64,000 nucleotides of DNA from positions 868,001 to 932,000 of the forward strand of contig NZ_QEWO01000001.1 of assembly GCF_003402235.1 (NCBI RefSeq). The letters are read 5' to 3'. The position numbers were made by a program, and so were the translations under genes. The notes beneath the pieces are model-generated. The model searched no databases. It worked only from the letters and a program-made list of their open reading frames with translations, and was not told where the DNA came from. The first letter of the stretch is position 1; the number at the start of each line of letters is the position of its first letter. Shown in pieces: positions 9,601 through 22,224 of the stretch. Origin of the DNA: Parahaliea mediterranea (GTDB taxonomy: Bacteria; Pseudomonadota; Gammaproteobacteria; Pseudomonadales; Halieaceae).

Positions 9601-9989
9601 TCGCTGCTCGCTGCCGCGCCCTGCTGCGCTTGTGCACCCGGGGAGCTGGACGGCGCAGCCTGTTCCGGCTGGGCGGCCTGAGCCGCCGGCCTTTGGGGCC
9701 TGGCCGCTGGGGCGTCTTTGTCTTCTACGAACTGGTAGAACACCTCGCCCTCGCGAATCAGCCCCAGTTGCTCGCGGGCACGCTGCTCAACGCTGCGGTT
9801 GCCGCTCTGCAGCTCCAGCACTTCACGCTCCAGCACGGCATTGCGCGAGCGCAGTTCCTCGTTGATGGCGGTTTGCTCCACCACCTGCTGCTGCAGCCGG
9901 TGTTTTTCCGCCAGGCTGCCCTCGGCGATCCACAACCGGTATTGCAATACCAGCAGCAGAACAACCAGAACCGCGAGCAGCCAGCGCAT
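9597..9989 (-). CDS. ftsB: Cell division protein FtsB
   Basis: FtsB joins FtsL and FtsQ in the septal divisome. From the ATG at 9989 the product has 130 residues: a short cytoplasmic start, one membrane helix (about 2-17, rich in Leu and Val) and a periplasmic coiled coil (about 20-80, with EKHRLQQQVVEQTAINEELR and EQRAREQLGLIREGEVFYQF). An unusual Ala/Pro/Gln-rich tail of about 40 residues follows. The reading frame stays open upstream, but that part looks like noncoding sequence. The family start MRWLLAVLVV favours 9989. The gene lies 11 bases after eno and overlaps ispD. Confidence 0.93.
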   Translation of the reverse strand: MRWLLAVLVVLLLVLQYRLWIAEGSLAEKHRLQQQVVEQTAINEELRSRNAVLEREVLELQSGNRSVEQRAREQLGLIREGEVFYQFVEDKDAPAARPQRPAAQAAQPEQAAPSSSPGAQAQQGAAASSD

Positions 9990-10000
9990 CGGAGGCGCGC

Positions 10001-13926
<3,926 letters not shown>

Positions 13927-13998
13927 TCAGGGGCGTTGGACGGAGCGCGGGTACTGCGAAAAGATGGGTAGCCAGACTAGCAGAAAGCACCATTTGGC

Positions 13999-15366
13999 TC
14001 AATCGGCAGCGGTGGGACAATTTCGCTCCCAGCGCACTTGCCAGCGCCCCGCCCCGCCGTCCCGCGCTGGCTGGGGAGCGGCGCTGTCGCAGTACCAGCG
14101 ATCGCCAATCACCCGCAGTTCGCCATCCAGATACAGCAGTGGCAGGCGGGCCCGCCACCAGGGGGGCACCCCCTGCTCCTGCAGCCACTGCTTGAGGGGG
14201 CAACTGCCGCCGCGGCCCGCCGGCCGGCAGCGCTCGCCGCCGCGCCGAAAGCCCAGCGTAAGCAACTGAGTTGGGCCAAGGTACAGCCCCGGCGCGCCGG
14301 CCGGCGCCGGCACCAGGGCCAGCCGCCCCAGCGCCCCGATATCCAGCGTTTGCCCCGGACCGAGGGACTGGCCGGCGGCCTGAGCTGCCGGGCCATCCGA
14401 CCCGGGCAGGCGGTACAGGCCGGCGCCAAAGCGCTGGATCTCGGCGCCATCCACTACCAGGCGGGGCGCGCCGGCATCGCTTGCACGCAACTGGCGCAGC
14501 AGCTCCAGCAGGGCCACCCGGTCCGGGGCGCGCAGGCCGAGTTCGCCAAACCACCGGCGTAGCAGCGCCGCCGCCGCCGCGTCGGAGTGGGCCAGCAGAG
14601 GCGCCAGGGCCAGCCCCGGGTCGCCGAAGGTATTGTGCACTCGCGGCAGCGGGCCCAGGCTCTCTTCCAGCAGTGCCGCCACGTCGCGCTGGGCACCGGC
14701 GGCGCGGCTCAGGGTGGCGCGATAGCCCGGCCAGCGCTCGGCGAGCAGCGGCAGCACCCGCTGGCGCAGGTAGTTGCGGTCAAGGTTTGTATCGGTATTG
14801 GAGGGGTCGTCGACCCAGCCCAGGCCGTGCTGGCGGGCGTAGGCCAGCAGTGCGCTGCGCGGCACGCCCAGCAGAGGCCGGTGCACGGTGCCCTGCCCCA
14901 GCGGGCGCGCCGGCGCGATGGCACCCATGCCCTCAACCCCGGCGCCGCGCAACAGGCGCAGCAGCAGGGTCTCCACCTGATCGTCCTGGTGGTGGGCAGT
15001 GAACAGCACCTCGCCGGCCTGCAGGTGCTGCTTGAACACCCGGTGGCGGGCCCGGCGCGCGGCGGCCTCCAATCCATCGCCATCACTGGCGACATCCACC
15101 GTCGCCGCCACCAGGGGCACGCCGAGCTCAGCACAGCGAGCCGCACAGTGGGCCTGCCACTGCGCGGCATCGGCGTGCAGGCGGTGATTGATATGCAGGG
15201 CAGTCAGTGGCGGCAAGCCGGGCTGCAGGGCCCGCACCTGGCACAGCAGGTGCAGCAGCACGCTGGAATCCAGCCCGCCGCTGTAGGCCAGCCACCAGCG
15301 GGGCGCGCGCGCCAGCGCCGCCAGGTCGTCGGCGAGGTGGCTGGGGCTGAGTGGGCGGTGCGCCAT
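13999..15366 (-). CDS. tilS: tRNA(Ile)-lysidine synthase TilS
   Basis: TilS attaches lysine to C34 of the CAU-anticodon tRNA(Ile), changing its codon reading from AUG to AUA. The 455-residue protein has the PP-loop SGGLDSS at 29-35, HHQDDQVETLLLRLLRGAG, and the segment WVDDPSNTDTNLDRNYLRQRVLP. The C-terminal substrate-binding domains follow with RRGGERCRPAGRGGSCPLKQ. It lies 20 bases after accA and about 130 bases before pyrG, a common gammaproteobacterial order. Confidence 0.96.
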   Translation of the reverse strand: MAHRPLSPSHLADDLAALARAPRWWLAYSGGLDSSVLLHLLCQVRALQPGLPPLTALHINHRLHADAAQWQAHCAARCAELGVPLVAATVDVASDGDGLEAAARRARHRVFKQHLQAGEVLFTAHHQDDQVETLLLRLLRGAGVEGMGAIAPARPLGQGTVHRPLLGVPRSALLAYARQHGLGWVDDPSNTDTNLDRNYLRQRVLPLLAERWPGYRATLSRAAGAQRDVAALLEESLGPLPRVHNTFGDPGLALAPLLAHSDAAAAALLRRWFGELGLRAPDRVALLELLRQLRASDAGAPRLVVDGAEIQRFGAGLYRLPGSDGPAAQAAGQSLGPGQTLDIGALGRLALVPAPAGAPGLYLGPTQLLTLGFRRGGERCRPAGRGGSCPLKQWLQEQGVPPWWRARLPLLYLDGELRVIGDRWYCDSAAPQPARDGGAGRWQVRWERNCPTAAD

Positions 15367-15386
15367 GGCCGGACTCCGGCCCGTGG

Positions 15387-16334
15387 TCAGTTCCCGTAGG
15401 ACATCAGGCGGGCGTAGCGTTGTTCCAGCATTTCATCCACCGGCATTTGTTGCAGGCGGTCAAGCTGGCCAATCAGGTGATCCTGGATGCGACTCGCCAT
15501 CAGGCCGACATTGCGGTGGGCACCGCCCAGGGGCTCGGCGATGGTGGCATCGACAATGCCCAGCTCTTCCAGCACGCTGGAGGTCACCCCCATGGCCTGG
15601 GCCGCATCGGGGGCGTGTTCGGTGCTCTTCCAGATAATGTTGGCGCAGCCTTCCGGGGAAATCACAAAGTAGGTGGCGTACTGCAACATGGCCAGGTGAT
15701 CGCCCACGCCAATGCCCAGGGCGCCGCCGGAGCTGCCCTCGCCGATCACCACGCAGAGGATGGGCGTGGCCAGGCGCGACATGACCGCCAGGTTCTGGGC
15801 GATAGCCTCACTGATGCCCCGCTCTTCCGAGTCGATGCCTGGGTAGGCCCCGGGGGTGTCGATCAGGGTGATCACCGGCATCTTGAAGCGCTCGGCCATT
15901 TCCATCAGGCGCAGGGCCTTGCGGTAACCCTCGGGCTTGGGCATGCCGAAGTTGCGCAGCACCTTGTCTTTCACCGCCCGGCCCTTCTCCTGGCCGATCA
16001 CCATCACCGGCCGCCCGTCGAGGCGGGCCACGCCGCCCACAATGGCCTTGTCGTCGCCAAAGCGGCGGTCGCCGTGCAACTCGTCGAACTCTGTGAAGAC
16101 CCGGGGAATGTAGTCCAGTGAGTACGGCCGCTGGGGATGGCGAGCCACCTTGACGATATCCCAGGGGCTGAGGTTGCCGTAAATCTTCTCGGTGAGCTTG
16201 GTGCTTTTCTCCCGCAGCTTCTCGATTTCTTCACTGATGTTGATATCAGCATCGGAGCCCACGTGCTGGAGTTCCTCGATCTTTACTTCCAGCTCGGCAA
16301 TGGGTTGTTCGAAATCAAGATAGTTGGGGTTCAT
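15387..16334 (-). CDS. accA: Acetyl-CoA carboxylase carboxyltransferase subunit alpha
   Basis: AccA is one half of the carboxyltransferase that makes malonyl-CoA for fatty acid synthesis. It pairs with AccD, which is not in this window. The ATG at 16334 gives 315 residues starting [20 protein letters not shown]; a TTG two codons upstream is unlikely. Conserved parts include [61 protein letters not shown], and [12 protein letters not shown]-like [17 protein letters not shown]. Just upstream lies the terminator of the oad operon, so accA must have its own promoter, probably within 16335-16375. Confidence 0.98.
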   Translation of the reverse strand: MNPNYLDFEQPIAELEVKIEELQHVGSDADINISEEIEKLREKSTKLTEKIYGNLSPWDIVKVARHPQRPYSLDYIPRVFTEFDELHGDRRFGDDKAIVGGVARLDGRPVMVIGQEKGRAVKDKVLRNFGMPKPEGYRKALRLMEMAERFKMPVITLIDTPGAYPGIDSEERGISEAIAQNLAVMSRLATPILCVVIGEGSSGGALGIGVGDHLAMLQYATYFVISPEGCANIIWKSTEHAPDAAQAMGVTSSVLEELGIVDATIAEPLGGAHRNVGLMASRIQDHLIGQLDRLQQMPVDEMLEQRYARLMSYGN

Positions 16335-16375
16335 TCGCAATCAGGGCCCGGGTAATTCAACGTGGCCGCACAGTG

Positions 16376-16431
16376 TACAAAAAATACGGGGCGGATACCT
16401 AGTGGCACGCGAGCGGTGCGCTAAATCCGCC
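16376..16431 (-). terminator. Terminator of the oadGAB operon
   Basis: Directly after the oadB stop, GGCGGAT (16390-16396) pairs with ATCCGCC (16425-16431) around a second, imperfect inner hairpin (TAG...CTA arms). Reading on the minus strand, a run of six T follows (complement of the A run at 16378-16384). It separates the oad operon from accA. Confidence 0.8.
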
Positions 16432-17733
16432 TTAACCCACCAGGCTGATCATCACGCCCGCAGCGACTGCGGAGCCGATCACCCCCGCCACATTGGGGCC
16501 CATGGCGTGCATCAGCAGGAAGTTCTGGGGGTTGGCCTCCAGCCCCAGCTTGTTGGACACCCGCGCCGCCATGGGCACGGCGGACACCCCCGCGGAGCCG
16601 ATCAGCGGGTTCAGGGGCACCGCGCTGAAACGGTTCATCAGCTTGGCCATCAGCACGCCGCAGGCGGTGCCAATGCCAAAGGCGATGATGCCAAGGCCCA
16701 GAATACCCAGCGTTTGCACATCCAGGAACTTGCTGGCCACCAGTTTGGAGCCCACCGACAGGCCGAGGAAGATGGTAGTGATGTTGATCAGGGCGTTCTG
16801 CACCGTGTCCGACAGGCGATCCACCACCCCGCATTCCTTCATCAGGTTGCCGAAGCAGAACATGCCCAGCAGGGGCGCCGCGTCCGGCAGCAGCAGGGCC
16901 ACCAGGATCAGCAGCACCAGGGGGAATACGATTTTCTCCCGCCTGGATACGTGGCGCAGCTGCTTCATTTCGATGGCCCGCTCTTCCTTTGTGGTGAGGG
17001 CGCGCATGATGGGCGGCTGGATCATCGGCACCAGGGCCATGTAGGAATAGGCGGCCACGGCAATGGCGCCCAGCAGATCCGGCGCCAGCACGCTGGACAC
17101 ATAGATGGCGGTGGGGCCATCGGCGCCGCCGATAATGCCGATGGCGGCGGCATCGGCAATGCTGAAGTCCATCCAGCCCAGGGCAGTGAGCCCCACGGCA
17201 CCGAGCACGGTGGCAAAAATGCCGAACTGGGCGGCGGCCCCCAGGAACAGGGTGCGCGGGTTGGCGAGCAGCGGGCCAAAGTCGGTCATGGCCCCCACGC
17301 CCATAAAGATCACCAGCGGCGCCACGCCGGAGGCGATGGCCACGTTGTAGAAGTTGTACAGCATGCCGTTGCTGTAGCCGGCGCTCTGCGCCAGACGCTC
17401 AAGGGTCAATTGCACCACTGGCCCGGCGTCGTCAACGGCGGCCATGATGGCCTTGATGCCGGCGTCGGCGGGCAGTTCAAACAGCCTTGCCACCTCCGCC
17501 AGTACCGCCGGGTTAGCGTGGTGCAGGGCATTTTCCACCGCCGAATAGGCCAGGCCCGCGCCGGGGATGTTGGCGAGAATGCCGCCAAAGCCGATGGGTA
17601 CCAGCAGCAGGGGCTCAAAGCCCTTGCGAATGGCGAGAAACAGCAGCATTAGCCCGATGGCGATCATCGCCGCCTGGCCCGCCTCCATCTGTACCAGACC
17701 GGAGGCATGCCAGAGTGTGAGCAGGTTGTCCAT
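16432..17733 (-). CDS. oadB: Oxaloacetate decarboxylase beta subunit, sodium-translocating membrane subunit
   Basis: OadB decarboxylates carboxybiotin and pumps sodium outward across the inner membrane. The 433-residue polytopic protein carries the essential aspartate D205 in [15 protein letters not shown] (D203 in Klebsiella). The other conserved segments are [28 protein letters not shown] and [20 protein letters not shown], ending in [19 protein letters not shown] stretch of about 50 residues near 65-120, rich in Ala and Glu, lies between the first membrane part and the core. The gene starts 6 bases after oadA. Confidence 0.96.
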   Translation of the reverse strand: MDNLLTLWHASGLVQMEAGQAAMIAIGLMLLFLAIRKGFEPLLLVPIGFGGILANIPGAGLAYSAVENALHHANPAVLAEVARLFELPADAGIKAIMAAVDDAGPVVQLTLERLAQSAGYSNGMLYNFYNVAIASGVAPLVIFMGVGAMTDFGPLLANPRTLFLGAAAQFGIFATVLGAVGLTALGWMDFSIADAAAIGIIGGADGPTAIYVSSVLAPDLLGAIAVAAYSYMALVPMIQPPIMRALTTKEERAIEMKQLRHVSRREKIVFPLVLLILVALLLPDAAPLLGMFCFGNLMKECGVVDRLSDTVQNALINITTIFLGLSVGSKLVASKFLDVQTLGILGLGIIAFGIGTACGVLMAKLMNRFSAVPLNPLIGSAGVSAVPMAARVSNKLGLEANPQNFLLMHAMGPNVAGVIGSAVAAGVMISLVG

Positions 17734-17739
17734 CGGGGC

Positions 17740-19542
17740 TTATCCCAGTTTGATCAGGGCATCGCCCACTTTCACGGCATCGCCCACCGAAATGCACACC
17801 TCGCCCACCGTGCCGTCGCGCGGGGCGCGCACCTCGGTTTCCATCTTCATCGCCTCCAGCACCAGCACCACATCGCCGGCGGCAAGGGCGTCACCGGCGG
17901 CAACGTTGATTTTGACGATATTCCCCGCCAGCGGCGCGGGCAGGGGCTCGCCACCGCCCGCCGGAGCCGGCGCGGCGGCAGGCGCGGCAGCGGGCGCCGC
18001 CTGCACCGAGGACACATCGCCGCCCTCGGCCACCTCCACCACATAGGACTGGCCGTTGACGGACACGGTGTACACCGCCGGGCCGTCCTCGCTGGCGGGG
18101 GCGGCAGCCGGCGCGGGCGACGGGGCCGGTGCGGGTTCACTACCCGGCGCCGGTTCGAAGGCATCCGGGTTGCCACGGTTTTGCAGGAACTTGAGCCCCA
18201 CCTGGGGGAACAGGGCGTAGGTCAGCACATCGTCCACCTCGCCGTCGCCGCGGCTCAGCTTGATGCCCTTTTCCTTGGCCAGCTCGCGCAGCTCGGCGGT
18301 GAGCTTGTCCAGCTCCGGGCTCAGCAGGTCCGCCGGGCGGCAGGTGATGGCCTCGCCCCCCTCCAGCACGCGCTGCTGCAGCTCGGTGTTCACCGGGGCC
18401 GGGGTGGCGCCGTACTCGCCTTTCAATACGCCGGCGGTCTCCCGGGAAATGGACTTGTAGCGCTCGCCGGTGAGTACGTTCAGCACCGCCTGGGTGCCGA
18501 CAATCTGCGAGGTGGGGGTGACCAGGGGGATAAAACCCAGGTCTTCGCGCACCCGGGGAATTTCCTCCAGCACTTCGTCCAGGCGATCCGCCGCACCCTG
18601 TTCGCGCAGTTGGTTTTCCATGTTGGTGAGCATGCCGCCGGGCACCTGAGCCACCAGAATGCGCGAGTCCACCCCGCGCAGGGAGCCTTCAAACTTCGCG
18701 TACTTCTTGCGCACCTCGCGGAAGTAGGCGGCGATGGTCTCCAGCTTGGTGATATCCAGCCCGGTGTCGCGCTCGGTGCCTTCGAGAATGGCCACCACGG
18801 TCTCTGTCGGTGAATGACCGTAGGTCATGGACATGGAGGAAATGGAGGTATCCACGTTGTCGATACCCGCCTCCACGCACTTGAGAATGGTGGAGGTGGA
18901 CAGCCCGGTGGTGGCGTGACACTGCATGTGGATGGGGATGTCGCAGCTGGCCTTGAGCCGCTTGACCAGCTCATAGCCCTCGTAGGGGCGCAGCAGGCCG
19001 GCCATGTCCTTGATGGCGATGGAGTCGGCGCCCATGTCCTCGATGCGCTTGCCCTGCTCCACCCAGGTGTCGATGTTGTGCACCGGGCTCAGGGTGTAGG
19101 AGATGGTGCCCTGGGCGTGCTTGCCCACCTGTTTCACTGCCTTCAGCGCCACGTCGATATTGCGCATGTCGTTCATGGCGTCGAACACGCGGAACACGTC
19201 CACCCCGTTCGCCGCCGCGCGCTCCACGAACTTTTCCACCACGTCGTCGGCGTAGTGCCGGTAGCCGAGGATGTTCTGGCCCCGAAACAGCATCTGCTGG
19301 GGCGTGTTGGGCATGGCTTTTTTCAGCTCGCGAATGCGCTCCCAGGGGTCTTCACCCAGGTAGCGGATGCAGGCGTCGAAGGTGGCCCCGCCCCAGGATT
19401 CCAGCGACCAGAAGCCGACGCTGTCCAGCAGCTCGGCAATGGGCAGCATGTCGTCCAGGCGAACCCGGGTTGCCAGCAGCGACTGGGAGGCGTCCCGCAG
19501 TACCACGTCGGTAATGCCCAGCGGGCGTTGATTGGCTTCCAT
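17740..19542 (-). CDS. oadA: Oxaloacetate decarboxylase alpha subunit (biotin-carrying carboxyltransferase)
   Basis: OadA moves the carboxyl group of oxaloacetate to its own biotin. The 600-residue protein has an HMG-CoA-lyase-like TIM barrel at the start ([38 protein letters not shown]) with metal ligands in [11 protein letters not shown] conserved carboxylase domain and a long Ala/Pro linker follow (about 470-520). The C-terminal biotinyl domain has the biotin lysine K566 in [10 protein letters not shown]. The Pro/Ala linker is typical. Pyruvate carboxylase subunit B is the main alternative reading, but oadG and oadB on either side settle the call. Confidence 0.97.
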   Translation of the reverse strand: MEANQRPLGITDVVLRDASQSLLATRVRLDDMLPIAELLDSVGFWSLESWGGATFDACIRYLGEDPWERIRELKKAMPNTPQQMLFRGQNILGYRHYADDVVEKFVERAAANGVDVFRVFDAMNDMRNIDVALKAVKQVGKHAQGTISYTLSPVHNIDTWVEQGKRIEDMGADSIAIKDMAGLLRPYEGYELVKRLKASCDIPIHMQCHATTGLSTSTILKCVEAGIDNVDTSISSMSMTYGHSPTETVVAILEGTERDTGLDITKLETIAAYFREVRKKYAKFEGSLRGVDSRILVAQVPGGMLTNMENQLREQGAADRLDEVLEEIPRVREDLGFIPLVTPTSQIVGTQAVLNVLTGERYKSISRETAGVLKGEYGATPAPVNTELQQRVLEGGEAITCRPADLLSPELDKLTAELRELAKEKGIKLSRGDGEVDDVLTYALFPQVGLKFLQNRGNPDAFEPAPGSEPAPAPSPAPAAAPASEDGPAVYTVSVNGQSYVVEVAEGGDVSSVQAAPAAAPAAAPAPAGGGEPLPAPLAGNIVKINVAAGDALAAGDVVLVLEAMKMETEVRAPRDGTVGEVCISVGDAVKVGDALIKLG

Positions 19543-19583
19543 AGCAGCGAACCTCGTTAACGCGAATGCATGCGACGCTGGAA

Positions 19584-19838
19584 TCAGCGCTGTTTGCGGT
19601 GTTGATGAATGGCGGCGGAGATAACGGCCAGCAGCTGGGCATCGCCGGATGGCACGGCGCTGGCGGCGTTGGCGACAGGACGAGCGGGGGGCGCCTCCAC
19701 TTCCGGCTCCGCAAAGAAGCGCTCCACCAGGCGCGACATAAAGGTGGTGGCCACCACCAGCAGGGCCAGGAAAACCACCACAGTGCCCATGCCATAGAGC
19801 ATCAGCTCCAGTCCCTGATCAATGATACCGGCCTGCAT
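19584..19838 (-). CDS. oadG: Oxaloacetate decarboxylase gamma subunit
   Basis: This small membrane anchor (84 residues) holds the alpha and beta subunits together. From the ATG at 19838 (ribosome site GGGAGC upstream) it has one membrane helix ([20 protein letters not shown]), a Pro/Ala-rich cytoplasmic linker and a C-terminal IHQHRKQR tail that likely binds zinc and the alpha subunit. The open frame continues upstream only through a tandem repeat and is not believed coding. It is the first gene of the oadGAB operon. Confidence 0.9.
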   Translation of the reverse strand: MQAGIIDQGLELMLYGMGTVVVFLALLVVATTFMSRLVERFFAEPEVEAPPARPVANAASAVPSGDAQLLAVISAAIHQHRKQR

Positions 19839-19874
19839 GCTGCTCCCTTCGCCCGCTGCGCCCGAAACGCAGGC

Positions 19875-19926
19875 TCCAAAACGTTGTGCCCAAAACCGTT
19901 GTACCCAAAACCGCTGTACCCAAAAC
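19875..19926. repeat. 15-bp tandem repeat, about 3.5 copies
   Basis: The unit CCCAAAACCGTTGTA occurs at 19889-19903 and, with one change, at 19904-19918. A diverged first copy lies at 19875-19888 and a partial copy at 19919-19926. The array lies in the divergent oadG-dusC gap, within the likely oadG leader. Confidence 0.85.
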
Positions 19927-20006
19927 AAGGGAGCTATCATAAAGCAGGATCACCACCGCTGACCAATAACGCCAAGGTGGCATTCCGCAGGGCGGCAGGC
20001 ACAGCG

Positions 20007-20012
20007 TATAAT
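20007..20012 (+). promoter_or_regulatory. Perfect -10 box, candidate dusC promoter
   Basis: TATAAT stands at 20007-20012, 70 bases upstream of the dusC ATG in the divergent oadG-dusC gap. No good -35 box is seen 16-18 bases before it, so the promoter call is tentative. Confidence 0.4.
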
Positions 20013-20081
20013 CACCCGCTGCGCCCGCGCTCAGGGCGGCGCAAGCGCCCTTCATCCACCCCGACCGATCCGATACGTGCC

Positions 20082-21053
20082 ATGCGCCTGATGCTCGCCC
20101 CCATGGAGGGGGTTATCGATCACACCATGCGCCACCTGCTCAGTTCCCTGGGCGGGCTGGATCGCTGTGTCACTGAATTTCTGCGGGTATCGGACCGGCT
20201 GTTGCCGCCGCGGGTGTTTCACCGCATCTGCCCGGAACTGGCAGCGGGGGGCCGCACCCCGGCCGGGGTGCCCGTTTACCTGCAGTTGCTGGGGGGCCAG
20301 CCGGCGCCTTTGGCCGAGAATGCGGCGCGCGGCGCAGAGCTTGGCGCGCCGGGCATCGACCTCAACTTCGGCTGCCCGGCCAAAACGGTGAATCGCTCCG
20401 ATGGCGGTTCCATCCTGCTGCGCGAGCCGGAGCGGGTGGGCCGCATTGTGGCAGCGGTGCGCGCGGCGGTGCCCGCCGCCATCCCGGTCACGGTCAAAAT
20501 CCGCCTGGGTTACGACGACCCGGGCCTGCTGAGAGAGAACATCCAGGCCATTGCCGCCGGCGGGCCCAGCGAGCTCACCATTCACGCCCGCACCAAGCGC
20601 CAGGGCTACCGGCCACCGGCCCACTGGGACGAAATCGCCCGCGCCCGGGCCTGGCTCACCATGCCGGTGGTCGCCAACGGTGAAATCTGGAGTGTCGAGG
20701 ACGCCCGGCGCTGCCGGGCAGTCAGTGGCAGTGACGATTTAATGCTGGGGCGCGGCGCCCTGTGCCGGCCGGATTTACCGCGCCTGCTGCGCGCCGCCAG
20801 CGAGGGCCGGGATTTGCCGGCCATGGCCTGGCCGGACATCTGCGCCCTGCTGCTGCAGTTCTTCGAACTGACCCTGCAGCACTACGACGCCGACTGCGTC
20901 GGCAACCCCCTGAAACAGTGGCTGGTCTACCTGCGCTGCTACTATCCCCAGGCGGCTTTGCTGTTCGAGGACATCAAGCGCCTGCGCACCCCGCCCCTGC
21001 TGCACCAGCGGCTGCTGCAGGAGTACGACCGCCACACCCGGCTGGCCGCGTGA
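20082..21053 (+). CDS. dusC: tRNA-dihydrouridine synthase DusC
   Basis: This FMN enzyme reduces a uridine of tRNA to dihydrouridine; DusC acts on U16. The ATG at 20082 gives 323 residues starting MRLMLAPMEGVIDHTMRHLL, close to the E. coli length. The catalytic cysteine lies in DLNFGCPAKTVNRSDGG, and TIHARTKRQGY, NGEIWSVEDA and MLGRGAL are also seen. Assignment to DusC rather than DusA or DusB rests on LAPMEGV...LL and the C-terminal KQWLVYLRCYYP segment. The frame remains open before the ATG, but that part is intergenic. The stop overlaps the start of the next gene. Confidence 0.93.
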   Translation: MRLMLAPMEGVIDHTMRHLLSSLGGLDRCVTEFLRVSDRLLPPRVFHRICPELAAGGRTPAGVPVYLQLLGGQPAPLAENAARGAELGAPGIDLNFGCPAKTVNRSDGGSILLREPERVGRIVAAVRAAVPAAIPVTVKIRLGYDDPGLLRENIQAIAAGGPSELTIHARTKRQGYRPPAHWDEIARARAWLTMPVVANGEIWSVEDARRCRAVSGSDDLMLGRGALCRPDLPRLLRAASEGRDLPAMAWPDICALLLQFFELTLQHYDADCVGNPLKQWLVYLRCYYPQAALLFEDIKRLRTPPLLHQRLLQEYDRHTRLAA

Positions 21054-22078
21054 ACACCGCCACCCGCGCCGACCTCGATCGCATATACCAGGGTTTCAAC
21101 GAAGCCTGCCTGGAAGACCCGGCGCACTTTGACTTCCTCAACCTCAAGCAGGTCGGCGACAACCACAACGGCGTGCGCCTGCAACTGGACAGCACCGACG
21201 ACCGCGGTTTCTGGGAGCTGTACCGCGCCAACCGCGACCTGCTGGTGTGTATCATCGATGGCCGCTACGAAAAGACCTACCAGCAGCGGGTCCTGCCGCG
21301 CCAGGACCTGATTACCCTGCGCTTCATGCTGTCCAGTGGCCTGCAGGTCGCCTTTGCCGGCGACAGCCGGGTACAGGTACCCTCTGCCAGCGTATCGGTG
21401 ATGCACACGCGCAAGGACCACGCCTTCAATGTCTGCATTGAAGAGGGCAGCCACCTTTGCTCGGTCACCATCCACATCAAGCCTGGCTTTCTGCGGCGGC
21501 ACTTCGGCCTACAGCGCGCGCAATTACCCCGGCGCCTGGGGGACGTGATCTTCGGCGCCGATCCGGCCGACAATTTCTGCAGCTTTCCACTCACCCCGGG
21601 CATGATGCACATCACCCTGGACCTCATCCACATGCCCTACCAGGGCGTGCGCCGGCGCCTGTTCACCGAGGCCAAAATCGCCGAGTTGGTGTGCCGCTTC
21701 TTCCAGGAAACCGAGGCCGGTGACCAGCACCAGGACGAGGAGGATGCGCCGGGACTGGCGCTGAAGAGCAAGCTGTTTAGCGCCCAGAAGATCCTGGTGG
21801 AGCGCCACGCCAACCCACCCACGGTGGCCGAACTAGCGCGCCAGGTGGGGCTGAACCGCAGCACCCTGTGCGCCGAGTTCAAACGGATTTTCGGCAATTC
21901 GGTGTTCGAGTTCCTGCAGGATTACCGCATGAACAAGGCCCGGGAGCTGCTGCACGACGGCAAACTGGCCATCTCCCAGGTCGCCGAGACGGTCGGCTAC
22001 CAGCACCCAACCAATTTTACGGCGGCCTTCAAGCGCCACTTCGGCTACCTGCCCAAGGAATTGCGCACCCCGTCCTGA
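21050..22078 (+). CDS. AraC family transcriptional regulator
   Basis: This regulator has 342 residues from a GTG that overlaps the dusC stop. The N-terminal part (about 1-230) is a ligand-sensing domain resembling PchR-like siderophore regulators, with segments such as QVPSASVSVMHTRKDHAFNV. The C-terminal part (about 240-342) is a typical AraC/XylS double helix-turn-helix: ILVERHANPPTVAELARQVG with LNRSTLCAEFKRIFG, then AISQVAETVGYQHPTNFTAA with FKRHFGYLPKELR. The next gene is a TonB receptor whose upstream region carries a 9-bp direct repeat at a 21-bp spacing, so this protein probably controls that receptor. The ligand is unknown. The overlap with dusC hints at coupled translation. Confidence 0.88.
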   Translation: MNTATRADLDRIYQGFNEACLEDPAHFDFLNLKQVGDNHNGVRLQLDSTDDRGFWELYRANRDLLVCIIDGRYEKTYQQRVLPRQDLITLRFMLSSGLQVAFAGDSRVQVPSASVSVMHTRKDHAFNVCIEEGSHLCSVTIHIKPGFLRRHFGLQRAQLPRRLGDVIFGADPADNFCSFPLTPGMMHITLDLIHMPYQGVRRRLFTEAKIAELVCRFFQETEAGDQHQDEEDAPGLALKSKLFSAQKILVERHANPPTVAELARQVGLNRSTLCAEFKRIFGNSVFEFLQDYRMNKARELLHDGKLAISQVAETVGYQHPTNFTAAFKRHFGYLPKELRTPS

Positions 22079-22099
22079 CCCGCCCGCGGGCGTACAGCT

Positions 22100-22152
22100 G
22101 CATCATTCCTTTGGACGATCGCATCATTCAAGCGCTACTGCCTCGTGATAAT
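22100..22152 (+). promoter_or_regulatory. Direct-repeat operator and promoter of the TonB receptor gene
   Basis: GCATCATTC occurs twice, at 22100-22108 and 22121-22129, exactly 21 bp (two helical turns) apart on the same strand. A -10-like GATAAT follows at 22147-22152, with the second copy covering the -35 position. This is the layout of an AraC-type activator site, and an araC-type gene lies directly upstream. Confidence 0.6.
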
Positions 22153-22224
22153 GTGCGCCAGCAAACCATAACCACCTGGCCCGGCCCAGCCGGCCACATG
22201 ATGAACAAGACGGGGAAACGAACC

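Noticed and set aside
19875-19926. Tandem repeat considered as a CRISPR array or coding extension of oadG
   Set aside because: Units are only 15 bp with no spacers, and the oadG start has its own ribosome site downstream.
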